Part shown: piece by piece, positions 30,317 through 39,156 of the stretch
How the letters are laid out: every line of letters begins with the position of its first letter
How positions within the stretch are numbered: the first letter of the stretch is position 1
From: Rhodovulum marinum
GTDB lineage: Bacteria > Pseudomonadota > Alphaproteobacteria > Rhodobacterales > Rhodobacteraceae
DNA: 64,000 nucleotides
Assembly: GCF_004343075.1 (NCBI RefSeq)
Contig: NZ_SLXP01000002.1
Coordinates: 310,001-374,000, forward strand
Direction: 5' to 3'
Notes under the pieces: generated by a model
The model's input: only the letters and a program-made list of their open reading frames with translations
Database searches by the model: none
Told to the model about the DNA's origin: nothing
Position numbers and translations under genes: made by a program

Positions 30317-30360
30317 ACGGCGGCACCTACCTCCTCCCAGGTGCCGCCGTTTCCCTTTTC
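30317..30360 (+). ncRNA. CCUCCUCCC stem-loop RNA 4 with terminator tail (CcsR-like)
   Basis: A perfect 12-bp stem, ACGGCGGCACCT / AGGTGCCGCCGT, has the ten-base loop ACCTCCTCCC (motif at 30330-30338). It is followed by TTCCCTTTTC and is the strongest stem of the four, so it probably doubles as the terminator of the array. It lies 27 bases from the convergent Hint gene stop. Confidence 0.75.
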
Positions 30361-30386
30361 CGGACCATCAAAACGGGGTTGTGCGC

Positions 30387-31475
30387 CTAGCGCGGGTCCA
30401 GTGCCGCATCCGCGGCATCGGCCATGGCCGCCACCGGCAGGACGGCGGGGCGCGCGGACGCGCGGGACGGGCCGAACAGCGCGCGCGCCTCGTAGCTGCG
30501 CAGGATCGGGCGGGCGGCCTCGAACGGTTCGTCGCCGGCGGGGGTGAAATCCAGTTCGGGGAAATGGGTGGCGATCTCGTCGCGCGCCTCGGAATCCAGC
30601 GCGCGGCGCGCGACATCGCCCAGGTAAAGGCTTTCGCAGGCCACGCCCTCGGCCAGCACCAGTTCGTGACGTTCGAACAGCAGGTGGACATAGCGCACCA
30701 TCGGCCGTTCCACGATCGCCGCGCCCCCCACCCCGGCCATGGCCATGGCCCGCGCCGAGACCAGGACCTCGGGCGCGGCGAACATCATTTCCGCCATCGC
30801 CGAGGCATGCAGCACCCGGTGCTGTTGCGACAGGACCAGCGGCCGGTCATTGCCCAGCGCGCCCGGCGGGAATTCCACCGGCGCCATCGGGCCGGTGCCG
30901 CGGGTGACGCTTTGGCCCACCCACAACAGCATCTGCGGCCCGTGGTCGACGGTTTCCACCATCATGCCGGGCACCAGGCTGGCCGCGCGCACCGGGCCGC
31001 GCGGCGTGGCGATCATCGTCTCGGCCTCGAAACAGATCACCGGGGCGGAATATTCGGTGTTCGGGTCGCGGTCGTAGACGTAGAACCCCGGATTGTCGGA
31101 CGGCGTGTAGTTGTCCCAGTACCATTGTTCCAGGTCGAATGTAGGCGACCAGACCACCTGGACCAGGTCGCCGTTTTCATCCGTGCCCTCGAACACCACG
31201 GCATAACCGGGGGCGAAATCGATCTCGTCCGAGCGGATCACCACCGCATCGGTCAGCGTGGCCGAGTGCGCGCCGCCAAAGGACACCTCGTAGACATCGC
31301 CCACCTCGAACGTATAGGGGTCGGGGTCGCCCTCTTTCGAGGTGATGACCAGGTCCTTGGTCCCGTTCGGCGGATAGTCGAATTGCGACGTCCCGGCGCC
31401 GCCAACATTGTTGTTGACGTTGTCGCCCGTGGACGCGGCGAATTCGGTATCTACGGCGTTGAACGTGACGATCAT
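30387..31475 (-). CDS. Hint-domain (Hedgehog/intein-type) protein
   Basis: 362 residues. The first 145 form an acidic, glycine- and asparagine-rich beta-type region with no cysteine and no signal peptide. A Hint domain starts at Cys148 (VICFEAETMIATPRGPV) and includes the LVPGMMVETVDHG and LVLSQQHRVL motifs seen in the many Hint proteins of Rhodobacteraceae. The family is often found in secreted, calcium-binding or adhesin-like proteins and may self-cleave at the cysteine; function here is unknown. It converges on the stem-loop RNA array. Confidence 0.85.
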   Translation of the reverse strand: MIVTFNAVDTEFAASTGDNVNNNVGGAGTSQFDYPPNGTKDLVITSKEGDPDPYTFEVGDVYEVSFGGAHSATLTDAVVIRSDEIDFAPGYAVVFEGTDENGDLVQVVWSPTFDLEQWYWDNYTPSDNPGFYVYDRDPNTEYSAPVICFEAETMIATPRGPVRAASLVPGMMVETVDHGPQMLLWVGQSVTRGTGPMAPVEFPPGALGNDRPLVLSQQHRVLHASAMAEMMFAAPEVLVSARAMAMAGVGGAAIVERPMVRYVHLLFERHELVLAEGVACESLYLGDVARRALDSEARDEIATHFPELDFTPAGDEPFEAARPILRSYEARALFGPSRASARPAVLPVAAMADAADAALDPR

Positions 31476-31592
31476 GACAGAGTCCTTCGTCCCAGACTCT
31501 CGTCATCCGCCCCGAAAGAAGGGTTAACACGCCCCTTCGGCCACGCCGTTTTTCCCTTGGATTTTCAATAAATTCCGCGTGCCGGACGCGCC

Positions 31593-33950
31593 CTAGAACG
31601 GTACGTCGTCGGCCTGTTCGGCGGCCACGACAAAGCGCGCGACGACCTTCTTCTCGCCGGCCTTGTCAAAGGCGATGTCCAGCTTGTCGCCCTCAATGCC
31701 CGTCACCGTGCCATAGCCGAATTTCTGGTGGAACACGCGCGCGCCGGTCTCATAGGCGGCCACCGCCTGGGCGTCGATGGTGATGGTGCGGCTTTCGCGC
31801 GGCTGGGCCATGGGCCGCGCCCCGCTGCGCGCCTGCAACCGTTTCCAGCCGGGCGAGTTGTAGACATTCGCGCTGGCCGCCGCCTGTTCGATGCCCGATT
31901 GCGCGGGCGCGGCCATCCCTCCGCCGTAAAGGCCCGGCGGGGTCAGGATATCCACGTGCTCTTCGGGCAGTTCGTCGATGAAACGGGACGGCAGCGCCGA
32001 TTGCCACTGGCCATAGACGCGGCGGTTGGCGGCAAAGGAAATCGTGCAGACCTCCTCGGCGCGGGTGATCCCGACATAGGCCAGGCGGCGTTCCTCCTCG
32101 ACGCCTTTCAGGCCGTTCTCGTCCATCGAGCGTTGGCTGGGGAACAGGCCGTCCTCCCACCCGGGCAGGAAGACCACGGGGAATTCCAGCCCCTTGGCGG
32201 CGTGCAGCGTCATGATGGAAATCTTGGCGCCCTGTTCCTCGGTCTCGTTGTCCATGATCAGGGCCACGTGTTCGAGGAACCCTTGCAGGTTCTCGAATTC
32301 CTCCAGCGCCTTGACCAATTCCTTGAGGTTCTCCAGCCGCCCCGGCGCCTCGGGCGTCTTGTCGTTCTGCCAGTGTTCGGTATAGCCGGATTCGTCGAGG
32401 ATACGCTCGGCCAGCTCGATATGGCTTTCGCGGGCATCCAGCGCCGCGCCGTGCCAGCGGCCGATCCCCTCGATCAGCTTGCGCAATTCGCCCGCGCCCT
32501 TGCCGGTGATCCCGCCGGTTTCGATCAGCAGCCGCGCGCCCACGACCAGCGGCACGCCGTTCGTGCGCGCCATCTGCTGGATCTTCTGCTGCGCCTTGTC
32601 GCCAAGGCCCCGTTTCGGCGTGTTGACGATGCGTTCGAACGCAAGATCGTCCTCGGGCGACACGGCGAGGCGGAAATAGGCCATCGCGTCGCGGATTTCC
32701 ATGCGTTCATAGAAGCGCGGGCCGCCGATCACGCGATAGGGCAGACCGATGGTCAGGAACCGGTCCTCGAAGGCGCGCATCTGGTGGCTGGCGCGCACCA
32801 GGATCGCCATGTCGTCCAGCGAATAGGGCCGCATCCCGCGGGTGCCCGCCTGCATCGCCTCGGCCTCTTCGCCGATCCAGCGGGCCTCTTCCTCGCCGTC
32901 CCAATGGCCGATCAGGCGGACCTTTTCGCCCTCGTCCGCCTCGGTCCATAGCGTCTTGCCCAGCCGGCCCTTGTTGGCCGCGATCAATCCGCTGGCGGCT
33001 GCCAGGATATGCGGGGTGGAGCGGTAATTCTGTTCCAACCGGATCACCTGCGCGCCCGGGAAATCCTTTTCGAAGCGCAGGATGTTGCCCACCTCGGCGC
33101 CGCGCCAGCCATAGATCGACTGGTCGTCATCGCCCACGCAGCAGATGTTGCGATGCCCCCCCGCCAGCAGGCGCAGCCACAGGTACTGGGCGACGTTGGT
33201 ATCCTGGTATTCGTCCACCAGGATATAGCGGAACCAGCGGCGGTATTGCTCCAGCACGTCGGGATGCGCCTGGAAGATCGTCACGACATGCAACAGCAGG
33301 TCGCCGAAATCGACCGCGTTCAGGGTTTTCAGGCGGTCCTGGTAGGCGGCATACAGCGCAACGCCCTGGTTGTTGAAGGCCGCGGATTCGCCCGCGGGCA
33401 CCTGTTCGGGCGTCCAGGCGCGGTTCTTCCAGTGGTCGATGATCCCGGCCAGTTGCCGCGCGGGCCAGCGTTTCTCGTCGATATGGGCCGCGACGATCAA
33501 CTGTTTCAGCAGGCGGATCTGATCATCGGTGTCGAGGATGGTGAAGTTCGATTTCAGGTCCACCAGTTCGGCATGCCGGCGCAGCAGTTTCACGCAGATC
33601 GCGTGGAAGGTGCCCAGCCACGGCATCCCCTCGACCGTCTGGCCCATCAACCGGCCCACCCGCTCCTTCATCTCGCGCGCGGCCTTGTTGGTGAAGGTCA
33701 CGGCCAGGATTTCATTGGACTGCGCGGACCCGGTGAACAGCAGATGCGCGATGCGCGTGGTCAGCGCCTTGGTCTTGCCGGTGCCCGCCCCCGCCAGCAT
33801 CAGCACGGGGCCGTCCAGCGCCTCGACCGCCTGGCGCTGGGCGGGGTTCAGGCCATCCAGATAGGGCGCGGGGCGCGCCGCCATGGCCCGGGCGGCCAAG
33901 GAGCTTTGCGCGGCGGCCTCGAAGGCCTCGGAGTCGTCGATGGGGCACAT
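31593..33950 (-). CDS. UvrD/PcrA-type 3'-5' DNA helicase
   Basis: SF1A helicase of nucleotide excision and mismatch repair. The start is the ATG at 33950 (MCPIDDSEAFE), giving 785 residues. Walker A LAGAGTGKTKAL lies near residue 54; AVTFTNKAAREMKERV, VDEYQDTNVAQYLWL, GDDDQSIYGWRGAEV and LMTLHAAKGLEF-type motifs (here IMTLHAAKGLEF) are all present. A C-terminal small beta domain (FGYGTVTGIEGDKLDIAFD, about 745-763) is the PcrA Tudor-like domain. It is transcribed divergently from the small lipoprotein gene at 34080. Confidence 0.95.
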   Translation of the reverse strand: MCPIDDSEAFEAAAQSSLAARAMAARPAPYLDGLNPAQRQAVEALDGPVLMLAGAGTGKTKALTTRIAHLLFTGSAQSNEILAVTFTNKAAREMKERVGRLMGQTVEGMPWLGTFHAICVKLLRRHAELVDLKSNFTILDTDDQIRLLKQLIVAAHIDEKRWPARQLAGIIDHWKNRAWTPEQVPAGESAAFNNQGVALYAAYQDRLKTLNAVDFGDLLLHVVTIFQAHPDVLEQYRRWFRYILVDEYQDTNVAQYLWLRLLAGGHRNICCVGDDDQSIYGWRGAEVGNILRFEKDFPGAQVIRLEQNYRSTPHILAAASGLIAANKGRLGKTLWTEADEGEKVRLIGHWDGEEEARWIGEEAEAMQAGTRGMRPYSLDDMAILVRASHQMRAFEDRFLTIGLPYRVIGGPRFYERMEIRDAMAYFRLAVSPEDDLAFERIVNTPKRGLGDKAQQKIQQMARTNGVPLVVGARLLIETGGITGKGAGELRKLIEGIGRWHGAALDARESHIELAERILDESGYTEHWQNDKTPEAPGRLENLKELVKALEEFENLQGFLEHVALIMDNETEEQGAKISIMTLHAAKGLEFPVVFLPGWEDGLFPSQRSMDENGLKGVEEERRLAYVGITRAEEVCTISFAANRRVYGQWQSALPSRFIDELPEEHVDILTPPGLYGGGMAAPAQSGIEQAAASANVYNSPGWKRLQARSGARPMAQPRESRTITIDAQAVAAYETGARVFHQKFGYGTVTGIEGDKLDIAFDKAGEKKVVARFVVAAEQADDVPF

Positions 33951-34079
33951 GTTTGGCAATCTAGCGCGGGTCGGATCAGAGTTAAAGGCGTGTTCGCAGA
34001 ATGTTCTGACCGCGCCGCGCATCCCGGCGCAACCCCGCCCGCCGGTTGCCTTTTCGCGTGAAACGGGAATAGTCGGGGC

Positions 34080-34505
34080 ATGACACAGGCTCGCGCCATC
34101 GCGATGATCCTGGGGCTGGCCGCCCTCGCCGGCTGTGCCGCGCCGCCCGACCGCGCGCCCGAGGGTCTGCGCCCGGTCGAGGCGGTGCCGCTGCCGGCCG
34201 AGCGCATTGCCGGGACCGGCCCGGCCCCGGTCGCCGACCTGCGCCCGATCCCGCCGGGCCCGCGCGCCGAGGCGGCGAAACAGGCGGCGGCCGCCGCCAT
34301 GGCCACCCCGCCGCCCGAGGCGCGGCGGACCTGCACCGCCGAATTCGCCACCCGGTTCCGCCTGCCCGACGCCGCGGTCCTGATGGGCGAACAGGGGCGC
34401 ACGGCGGCGGGCTGGTTCGTCGACCTGGGCAGGCCGGACAGCGACCGAACGTGGCGCTGCCAGACCGATCCGGCGGGCCGGGTGGTGACCGTCACCCCGC
34501 GCTAG
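34080..34505 (+). CDS. Small lipoprotein, unknown
   Basis: 141 residues with a lipoprotein signal peptide ending in LAGC (lipidated Cys19). A Pro/Ala-rich stretch of about 60 residues follows, then a compact C-terminal part with two Cys (RRTCTAEFATRF and WRCQTDP) that could pair, and a conserved-looking GWFVDLGRPDS. No family recognised. It starts 130 bases from uvrD on the other strand and ends 107 bases before pyruvate carboxylase. Confidence 0.75.
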   Translation: MTQARAIAMILGLAALAGCAAPPDRAPEGLRPVEAVPLPAERIAGTGPAPVADLRPIPPGPRAEAAKQAAAAAMATPPPEARRTCTAEFATRFRLPDAAVLMGEQGRTAAGWFVDLGRPDSDRTWRCQTDPAGRVVTVTPR

Positions 34506-34520
34506 CTGGGCCGACGCCCC

Positions 34521-34548
34521 TTGCGCCGCCCCGGCGCCAAGATATACC
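34521..34548 (+). promoter_or_regulatory. Candidate promoter of pyruvate carboxylase
   Basis: TTGCGC at 34521-34526 and TATACC at 34543-34548 with 16 bases between. Transcription would start near 34555, some 58 bases before the TTG start codon. Confidence 0.45.
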
Positions 34549-34612
34549 GATATGACACTTCCCCCGCGCGCCACCCGCGCCGGACGGACCGATCCAACAA
34601 GGAGGCCCGCCC

Positions 34613-37600
34613 TTGACCGAATTCCGCAAGATCCTGATCGCCAACCGCGGTGAAATCGCCATCCGCGTGATGCGCGCCGCCAACGAGCTGGGCAAGAAGA
34701 CGGTGGCGGTCTACGCCGAAGAGGACAAGCTGGGCCTGCACCGGTTCAAGGCGGACGAGGCCTACCGGATCGGCGAGGGGCTGGGCCCGGTGCAGGCCTA
34801 TCTCTCGATCGACGAGATCATCCGCGTGGCCAGGATGTGCGGCGCCGACGCGATCCATCCGGGCTATGGCCTGCTGTCCGAGAACCCCGATTTCGTCGAG
34901 GCCTGCGAAGCCGCCGGCATCGCCTTTATCGGGCCCAGGGCCGAAACCATGCGCGCGCTGGGCGACAAGGCATCGGCCCGCAAGGTCGCGATCAAGGCCG
35001 GCGTGCCGGTGATCCCCGCGACCGAGGTTCTGGGCGAGGACATGGACGCGATCCGCGCCGAGGCCGACGCGATCGGCTATCCCCTGATGCTCAAGGCGTC
35101 CTGGGGCGGCGGCGGGCGCGGCATGCGCCCGATCAACGGCCCCGACGAGCTGGAGGACAAGGTGCGCGAAGGCCGGCGCGAGGCCGAGGCCGCCTTCGGC
35201 AACGGCGAAGGCTATCTCGAAAAGATGATCCTGCGCGCCCGCCACGTCGAGGTGCAGATCCTCGGCGACCAGCACGGCAACATCTATCACCTGTGGGAAC
35301 GCGACTGTTCGGTGCAGCGCCGCAACCAGAAGGTCGTCGAACGCGCCCCCGCCCCCTACCTGTCGCCCGCCCAGCGCGAACACCTGTGCAATCTCGGCAA
35401 GAAGATCGCCGAAGAGGTGAACTACGAATGCGCGGGCACCGTCGAATTCCTGATGGATATGGAGACGGGCGAGTTCTACTTCATCGAGGTGAACCCCCGG
35501 GTGCAGGTGGAACACACCGTCACCGAGGAAGTCACCGGCATCGACATCGTGCGCGCGCAGATCCTGGTGGCCGAGGGCAAGAGCCTTGTCGAGGCCACCG
35601 GCGTGGCCAGCCAGTATGACGTGGAATTGCGCGGCCACGCCCTGCAATGCCGGATCACCACCGAGGATCCGCTGAACAACTTCATCCCCGATTACGGCCG
35701 GATCACCGCCTATCGGGGCGCCACGGGCATGGGCATCCGGCTCGATGGCGGCACCGCCTATTCGGGCGCGGTCATCACCCGCTATTACGACTCGCTTCTG
35801 GAAAAGGTCACCGCCTGGGCCCCCACCCCCGAGGCCGCGATCGCGCGGATGGACCGCGCCTTGCGCGAATTCCGCATCCGGGGCGTCAGCACGAACATCG
35901 CCTTCGTCGAGAACCTGCTGAAGCACCCGACCTTCCTGAACAACGAATACCACACCAAGTTCATCGACCAGACGCCGGAACTGTTCCGTTTCGAAAAGCG
36001 GCGCGACCGGGCGACGCGGCTGTTGACCTATATCGCCGATGTCACCGTGAACGGGCACCCCGAAACCGAAGGGCGCGCCCGCCCGCCCGCCGAGGCCAAG
36101 ACGCCGCGCCCCCCCGAGAACCGGCGCGAAAGCTATGCCCCCGGCACCCGCCAGATCCTGGATGAATTCGGCCCGCAGGCGGTGGCCGACTGGATGGCCG
36201 AGCAGAAACAACTTCTGCTGACCGACACCACGATGCGCGACGGGCACCAGTCGCTGTTGGCGACCCGGATGCGGTCCATCGACATGATCCGCGTGGCGCC
36301 CGCCTATGCCCACAACCTGCCGCAGCTGTTTTCCGTGGAATGCTGGGGCGGCGCCACCTTCGACGTGGCCTATCGCTTCCTTCAGGAATGCCCGTGGCAG
36401 CGGCTGCGCGACATCCGCGCGCGGATGCCCAACCTGATGACGCAGATGCTGCTGCGCGGGTCGAACGGGGTGGGCTATACCAACTATCCCGACAACGTGG
36501 TGCAGGGCTTCGTGCGTCAGGCCGCCGACACCGGCGTCGACGTGTTCCGCGTGTTCGACAGCCTGAACTGGGTCGAGAACATGCGCGTGGCGATGGACGC
36601 GGTGATCGAGACCGGCAAGGTCTGCGAGGGCGCGATCTGCTATACCGGCGACATCCTGGACCCCGACCGCGCGAAATACGACCTGAAATACTATGTCGAG
36701 ATGGGCAAGGCGCTGCGGGACGCGGGCGCCCATATCCTGGGGCTCAAGGACATGGCGGGGCTGTTGAAACCCGCCTCGGCCACGGTGCTGTTCAAGGCCC
36801 TGAAGGAAGAGGTCGGCCTGCCGATCCATTTCCACACCCATGACACCAGCGGGATTTCGGGCGCCACCATCATCGCCGCCGCCGAGGCGGGCGTGGACGC
36901 CGTCGATGCCGCGATGGACGCCTTCTCGGGCGGCACCTCGCAGCCCTGCCTGGGCTCCATCGTCGAGGCGATGCGCAACACGCCGCGCGAAACCGGCCTG
37001 GACATGGACGCGGTGCGCGAGATTTCCGATTACTGGGGCCAGGTGCGCGCGCAATACGCCGCCTTCGAATCCGGCATGCAGATCCCCGCGTCCGAGGTCT
37101 ACCTGCACGAGATGCCGGGCGGCCAGTTCACCAACCTCAAGGCGCAGGCCCGCTCCCTGGGGCTGGAGGACCGCTGGCCCGAGGTCGCCAAGACCTATGC
37201 CGACGTGAACCGGATGTTCGGCGATATCGTCAAGGTCACGCCATCGTCAAAGGTGGTGGGCGACATGGCGCTGATGATGGTCAGCCAGGGCCTGACGCGC
37301 GCCGACGTCGAAGACCCCGACAAGGACGTGGCCTTCCCCGATTCCGTCATCGACATGCTGCGCGGCAACCTGGGCCAGCCGCCGGGCGGGTTCCCCCCGG
37401 CCATCGTCCGCAAGGTGCTGAAGGACGAAAAGCCCAACACCGAACGCCCGGGCAAGCACCTGCCCCCGGCCGACCTGGACAAGCTGCGCGCCGAGTTGTC
37501 GGCGCAGTTCGAGGACCTGAAATTCGACAACGAGGACCTGAACGGATACCTGATGTATCCCAAGGTCTTCACCGACTACACCGCGCGGCACACGCAATAC

Positions 37601-38056
37601 GGCCCCGTGCGCACCCTGCCCACGCGCACCTTCTTCTACGGCATGGAACCGGGCGAGGAGATCACCGCCGAGATCGACCCCGGCAAGACGCTGGAGGTGC
37701 GCCTGTCCGCCGTGGGCGAGACCACCGAGGAAGGCGATGTGCGCGTCTTCTTCGAGCTGAACGGCCAGCCCCGCGTGATCCGCGTGCCCGACCGCAAGGC
37801 CAAGGCCCAGGTCGCCAAGCGGCCCAAGGTGGAACTGGGCAACCCCGCCCATGTCGGCGCGCCGATGCCGGGCGCGGTGGCCTCGGTCGTCGTCAGCCCC
37901 GGCCAGAAGGTCAAGGAAGGCGACCTTTTGCTGACCATCGAGGCGATGAAGATGGAAACCGGCCTGCATGCCGAACATGACGGCACGGTCAAGGCCGTCC
38001 ACGTGACCCCCGGCGCACAGATCGACGCCAAGGACCTGCTGGTCGAATTCGAATGA
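34613..38056 (+). CDS. pyc: Pyruvate carboxylase
   Basis: Biotin enzyme that makes oxaloacetate from pyruvate, ATP and bicarbonate (anaplerosis). The start is a TTG at 34613 with GGAGG 7 bases before; no ATG fits. The 1147 residues show three domains in order: biotin carboxylase (KILIANRGEIAIRV at 6-19, SWGGGGRGMR, EVNPRVQVEHTVTEE), carboxyltransferase (LTDTTMRDGHQSL, about 537 on), and the biotinyl domain with EAMKMET, Lys about 1113. Full family length. It is a single gene ending in a strong hairpin. Confidence 0.97.
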   Translation: MTEFRKILIANRGEIAIRVMRAANELGKKTVAVYAEEDKLGLHRFKADEAYRIGEGLGPVQAYLSIDEIIRVARMCGADAIHPGYGLLSENPDFVEACEAAGIAFIGPRAETMRALGDKASARKVAIKAGVPVIPATEVLGEDMDAIRAEADAIGYPLMLKASWGGGGRGMRPINGPDELEDKVREGRREAEAAFGNGEGYLEKMILRARHVEVQILGDQHGNIYHLWERDCSVQRRNQKVVERAPAPYLSPAQREHLCNLGKKIAEEVNYECAGTVEFLMDMETGEFYFIEVNPRVQVEHTVTEEVTGIDIVRAQILVAEGKSLVEATGVASQYDVELRGHALQCRITTEDPLNNFIPDYGRITAYRGATGMGIRLDGGTAYSGAVITRYYDSLLEKVTAWAPTPEAAIARMDRALREFRIRGVSTNIAFVENLLKHPTFLNNEYHTKFIDQTPELFRFEKRRDRATRLLTYIADVTVNGHPETEGRARPPAEAKTPRPPENRRESYAPGTRQILDEFGPQAVADWMAEQKQLLLTDTTMRDGHQSLLATRMRSIDMIRVAPAYAHNLPQLFSVECWGGATFDVAYRFLQECPWQRLRDIRARMPNLMTQMLLRGSNGVGYTNYPDNVVQGFVRQAADTGVDVFRVFDSLNWVENMRVAMDAVIETGKVCEGAICYTGDILDPDRAKYDLKYYVEMGKALRDAGAHILGLKDMAGLLKPASATVLFKALKEEVGLPIHFHTHDTSGISGATIIAAAEAGVDAVDAAMDAFSGGTSQPCLGSIVEAMRNTPRETGLDMDAVREISDYWGQVRAQYAAFESGMQIPASEVYLHEMPGGQFTNLKAQARSLGLEDRWPEVAKTYADVNRMFGDIVKVTPSSKVVGDMALMMVSQGLTRADVEDPDKDVAFPDSVIDMLRGNLGQPPGGFPPAIVRKVLKDEKPNTERPGKHLPPADLDKLRAELSAQFEDLKFDNEDLNGYLMYPKVFTDYTARHTQYGPVRTLPTRTFFYGMEPGEEITAEIDPGKTLEVRLSAVGETTEEGDVRVFFELNGQPRVIRVPDRKAKAQVAKRPKVELGNPAHVGAPMPGAVASVVVSPGQKVKEGDLLLTIEAMKMETGLHAEHDGTVKAVHVTPGAQIDAKDLLVEFE

Positions 38057-38061
38057 CCCCC

Positions 38062-38086
38062 GGCGGGCCGGGCTGACCGGCCCGCC
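38062..38086. terminator. Hairpin between pyc and the VPLPA-CTERM gene
   Basis: A perfect 10-bp stem, GGCGGGCCGG / CCGGCCCGCC, with loop GCTGA lies between two convergent genes, 6 bases after the pyc stop. There is no T-run on either side, so termination may need Rho. Confidence 0.5.
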
Positions 38087-38097
38087 AGGTCTGTGGC

Positions 38098-38709
38098 CTA
38101 GCGCGTCTTGCGCCGGGCAGCGGCACCCAGCGCGCCCAGCGCCGTCAGGATCAGCACGCCGCCCGCCGGCAGCGGCACCGCCGACGGCGTGGCGCCCGTC
38201 GTGACCGAGACGCTATAGCTCTTCTGACCCGGTTGAAACTGGGCGACCAGCGGACCGTTCAGGTCCGGGACCGCGAACGTGACCTCGAAACGGCCGCCGT
38301 TCAGCAGGACGTTGAAGTCGTAGACGGACGTGTCGGAGAAATCGCGGTCGATGTCGGTCCCGAAGGACAGGGTTTCACCCGGATCGAAATCGGTGACCTG
38401 GAACACGATCTCGTCGGGGCGCATCCCGCCGCCGGGGTAACAGGTGCCGACCTCGGGCGTTGTGAACCCAAGGGTGCCGCCCGCGGGCGCCACCGGGTTG
38501 CTGACGCAGTCGAAATTGTAGGCGGTGTTGCCGATGACGGCCCGGCCGCCGGTGATCGTGGCCGCGCTGGACGTGTTCGCCAGCGAAAAGACCGGCCCGT
38601 TCGCCTCGCCGGAAATGGTCAGGTCGAACCCGACGGTCGCCGCCCCGGCCGCCCCGGCCGCCCCGGCGAGGGCCGTCGAAACGACGGCCATGGTGATGAG
38701 TTTTTTCAA
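38098..38709 (-). CDS. VPLPA-CTERM sorting-domain surface protein
   Basis: 203-residue exported protein. The start is taken as TTG at 38709 (read as MKKLITMAVV), with AAGGGG 8 bases before; this gives a clean signal peptide cut near AGAAGAA-T, whereas longer in-frame sequence spoils it. The body is a Thr/Gly/Asp-rich beta domain with one Cys pair (NFDCVSN and GTCYPGG). The C-terminus has VPLPAGG, a hydrophobic helix and RRKTR, the VPLPA-CTERM tripartite signal handled by exosortase-type systems. Ligand or role unknown; a link to exopolysaccharide is usual for the class. Confidence 0.85.
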   Translation of the reverse strand: MKKLITMAVVSTALAGAAGAAGAATVGFDLTISGEANGPVFSLANTSSAATITGGRAVIGNTAYNFDCVSNPVAPAGGTLGFTTPEVGTCYPGGGMRPDEIVFQVTDFDPGETLSFGTDIDRDFSDTSVYDFNVLLNGGRFEVTFAVPDLNGPLVAQFQPGQKSYSVSVTTGATPSAVPLPAGGVLILTALGALGAAARRKTR

Positions 38710-38980
38710 GATCGTTACCCCTTGCACGAATTGAATATGGCGGAATAGCGGCACCATCGCGGCGAAAGTTCAATCGCAATCGCGCGCCCGCCCCGCCACC
38801 GGCGCGCGCCAAACGTCGCAGCCCCCCGGGACCATGGACAATCGTGGAAATCGGCCGGGGTTGTCCCCGGAACCGGGGCCGATCGACCGCCCGCCCGCGC
38901 GGCGGCGCCGGTCGGCCCGGCCCAGGCGACGGATCGGCAAAGGGCATCGCAAAAAATTTCCCGCAGGCGTATTTTTCTCC
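38710..38980. other. Gene-free stretch upstream of tRNA-Gly
   Basis: Apart from the leader of the VPLPA-CTERM gene and the tRNA promoter that follows, no gene was found. Reading frames here lack ribosome sites and overlap hairpin-prone GC-rich sequence. Confidence 0.5.
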
Positions 38981-39009
38981 TTGCAGCCCCCGGCCCAACT
39001 TTATAAATC
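38981..39009 (+). promoter_or_regulatory. Promoter of tRNA-Gly
   Basis: TTGCAG at 38981-38986 and TAAATC at 39004-39009 with exactly 17 bases between. The tRNA-His promoter at 56034 has the almost identical layout TTGCAA-N17-TAAATC. Confidence 0.6.
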
Positions 39010-39027
39010 ACGCCTCACCCAATGGAT

Positions 39028-39102
39028 GCGGGCGTAGCTCAGGGGTAGAGCATTACCTTGCCAAGGTAAGGGTCGTGAGTTCGAATCTCATCGCCCGCTC
39101 CA
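39028..39102 (+). tRNA. tRNA-Gly(GCC)
   Basis: A 75-base cloverleaf including the encoded CCA. Acceptor arms GCGGGCG and CGCCCGC pair perfectly, discriminator T, D-arm with GCTCAGGGGTAGAGC, anticodon stem CCTT / AAGG around GCC, and a T-arm GTGAG-TTCGAAT-CTCAT. The gene stands alone between two promoters in the same direction. Confidence 0.97.
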
Positions 39103-39156
39103 ATTTTCTCACCGATATCAGGCGGTTCGGGCCATCGCGATCCAAGTGTCCGCAGG

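Noticed and set aside
34502-37108. An 868-residue minus-strand open frame
   Set aside because: It is the antisense shadow of pyruvate carboxylase, rich in His, Gly and Asp repeats without any domain.
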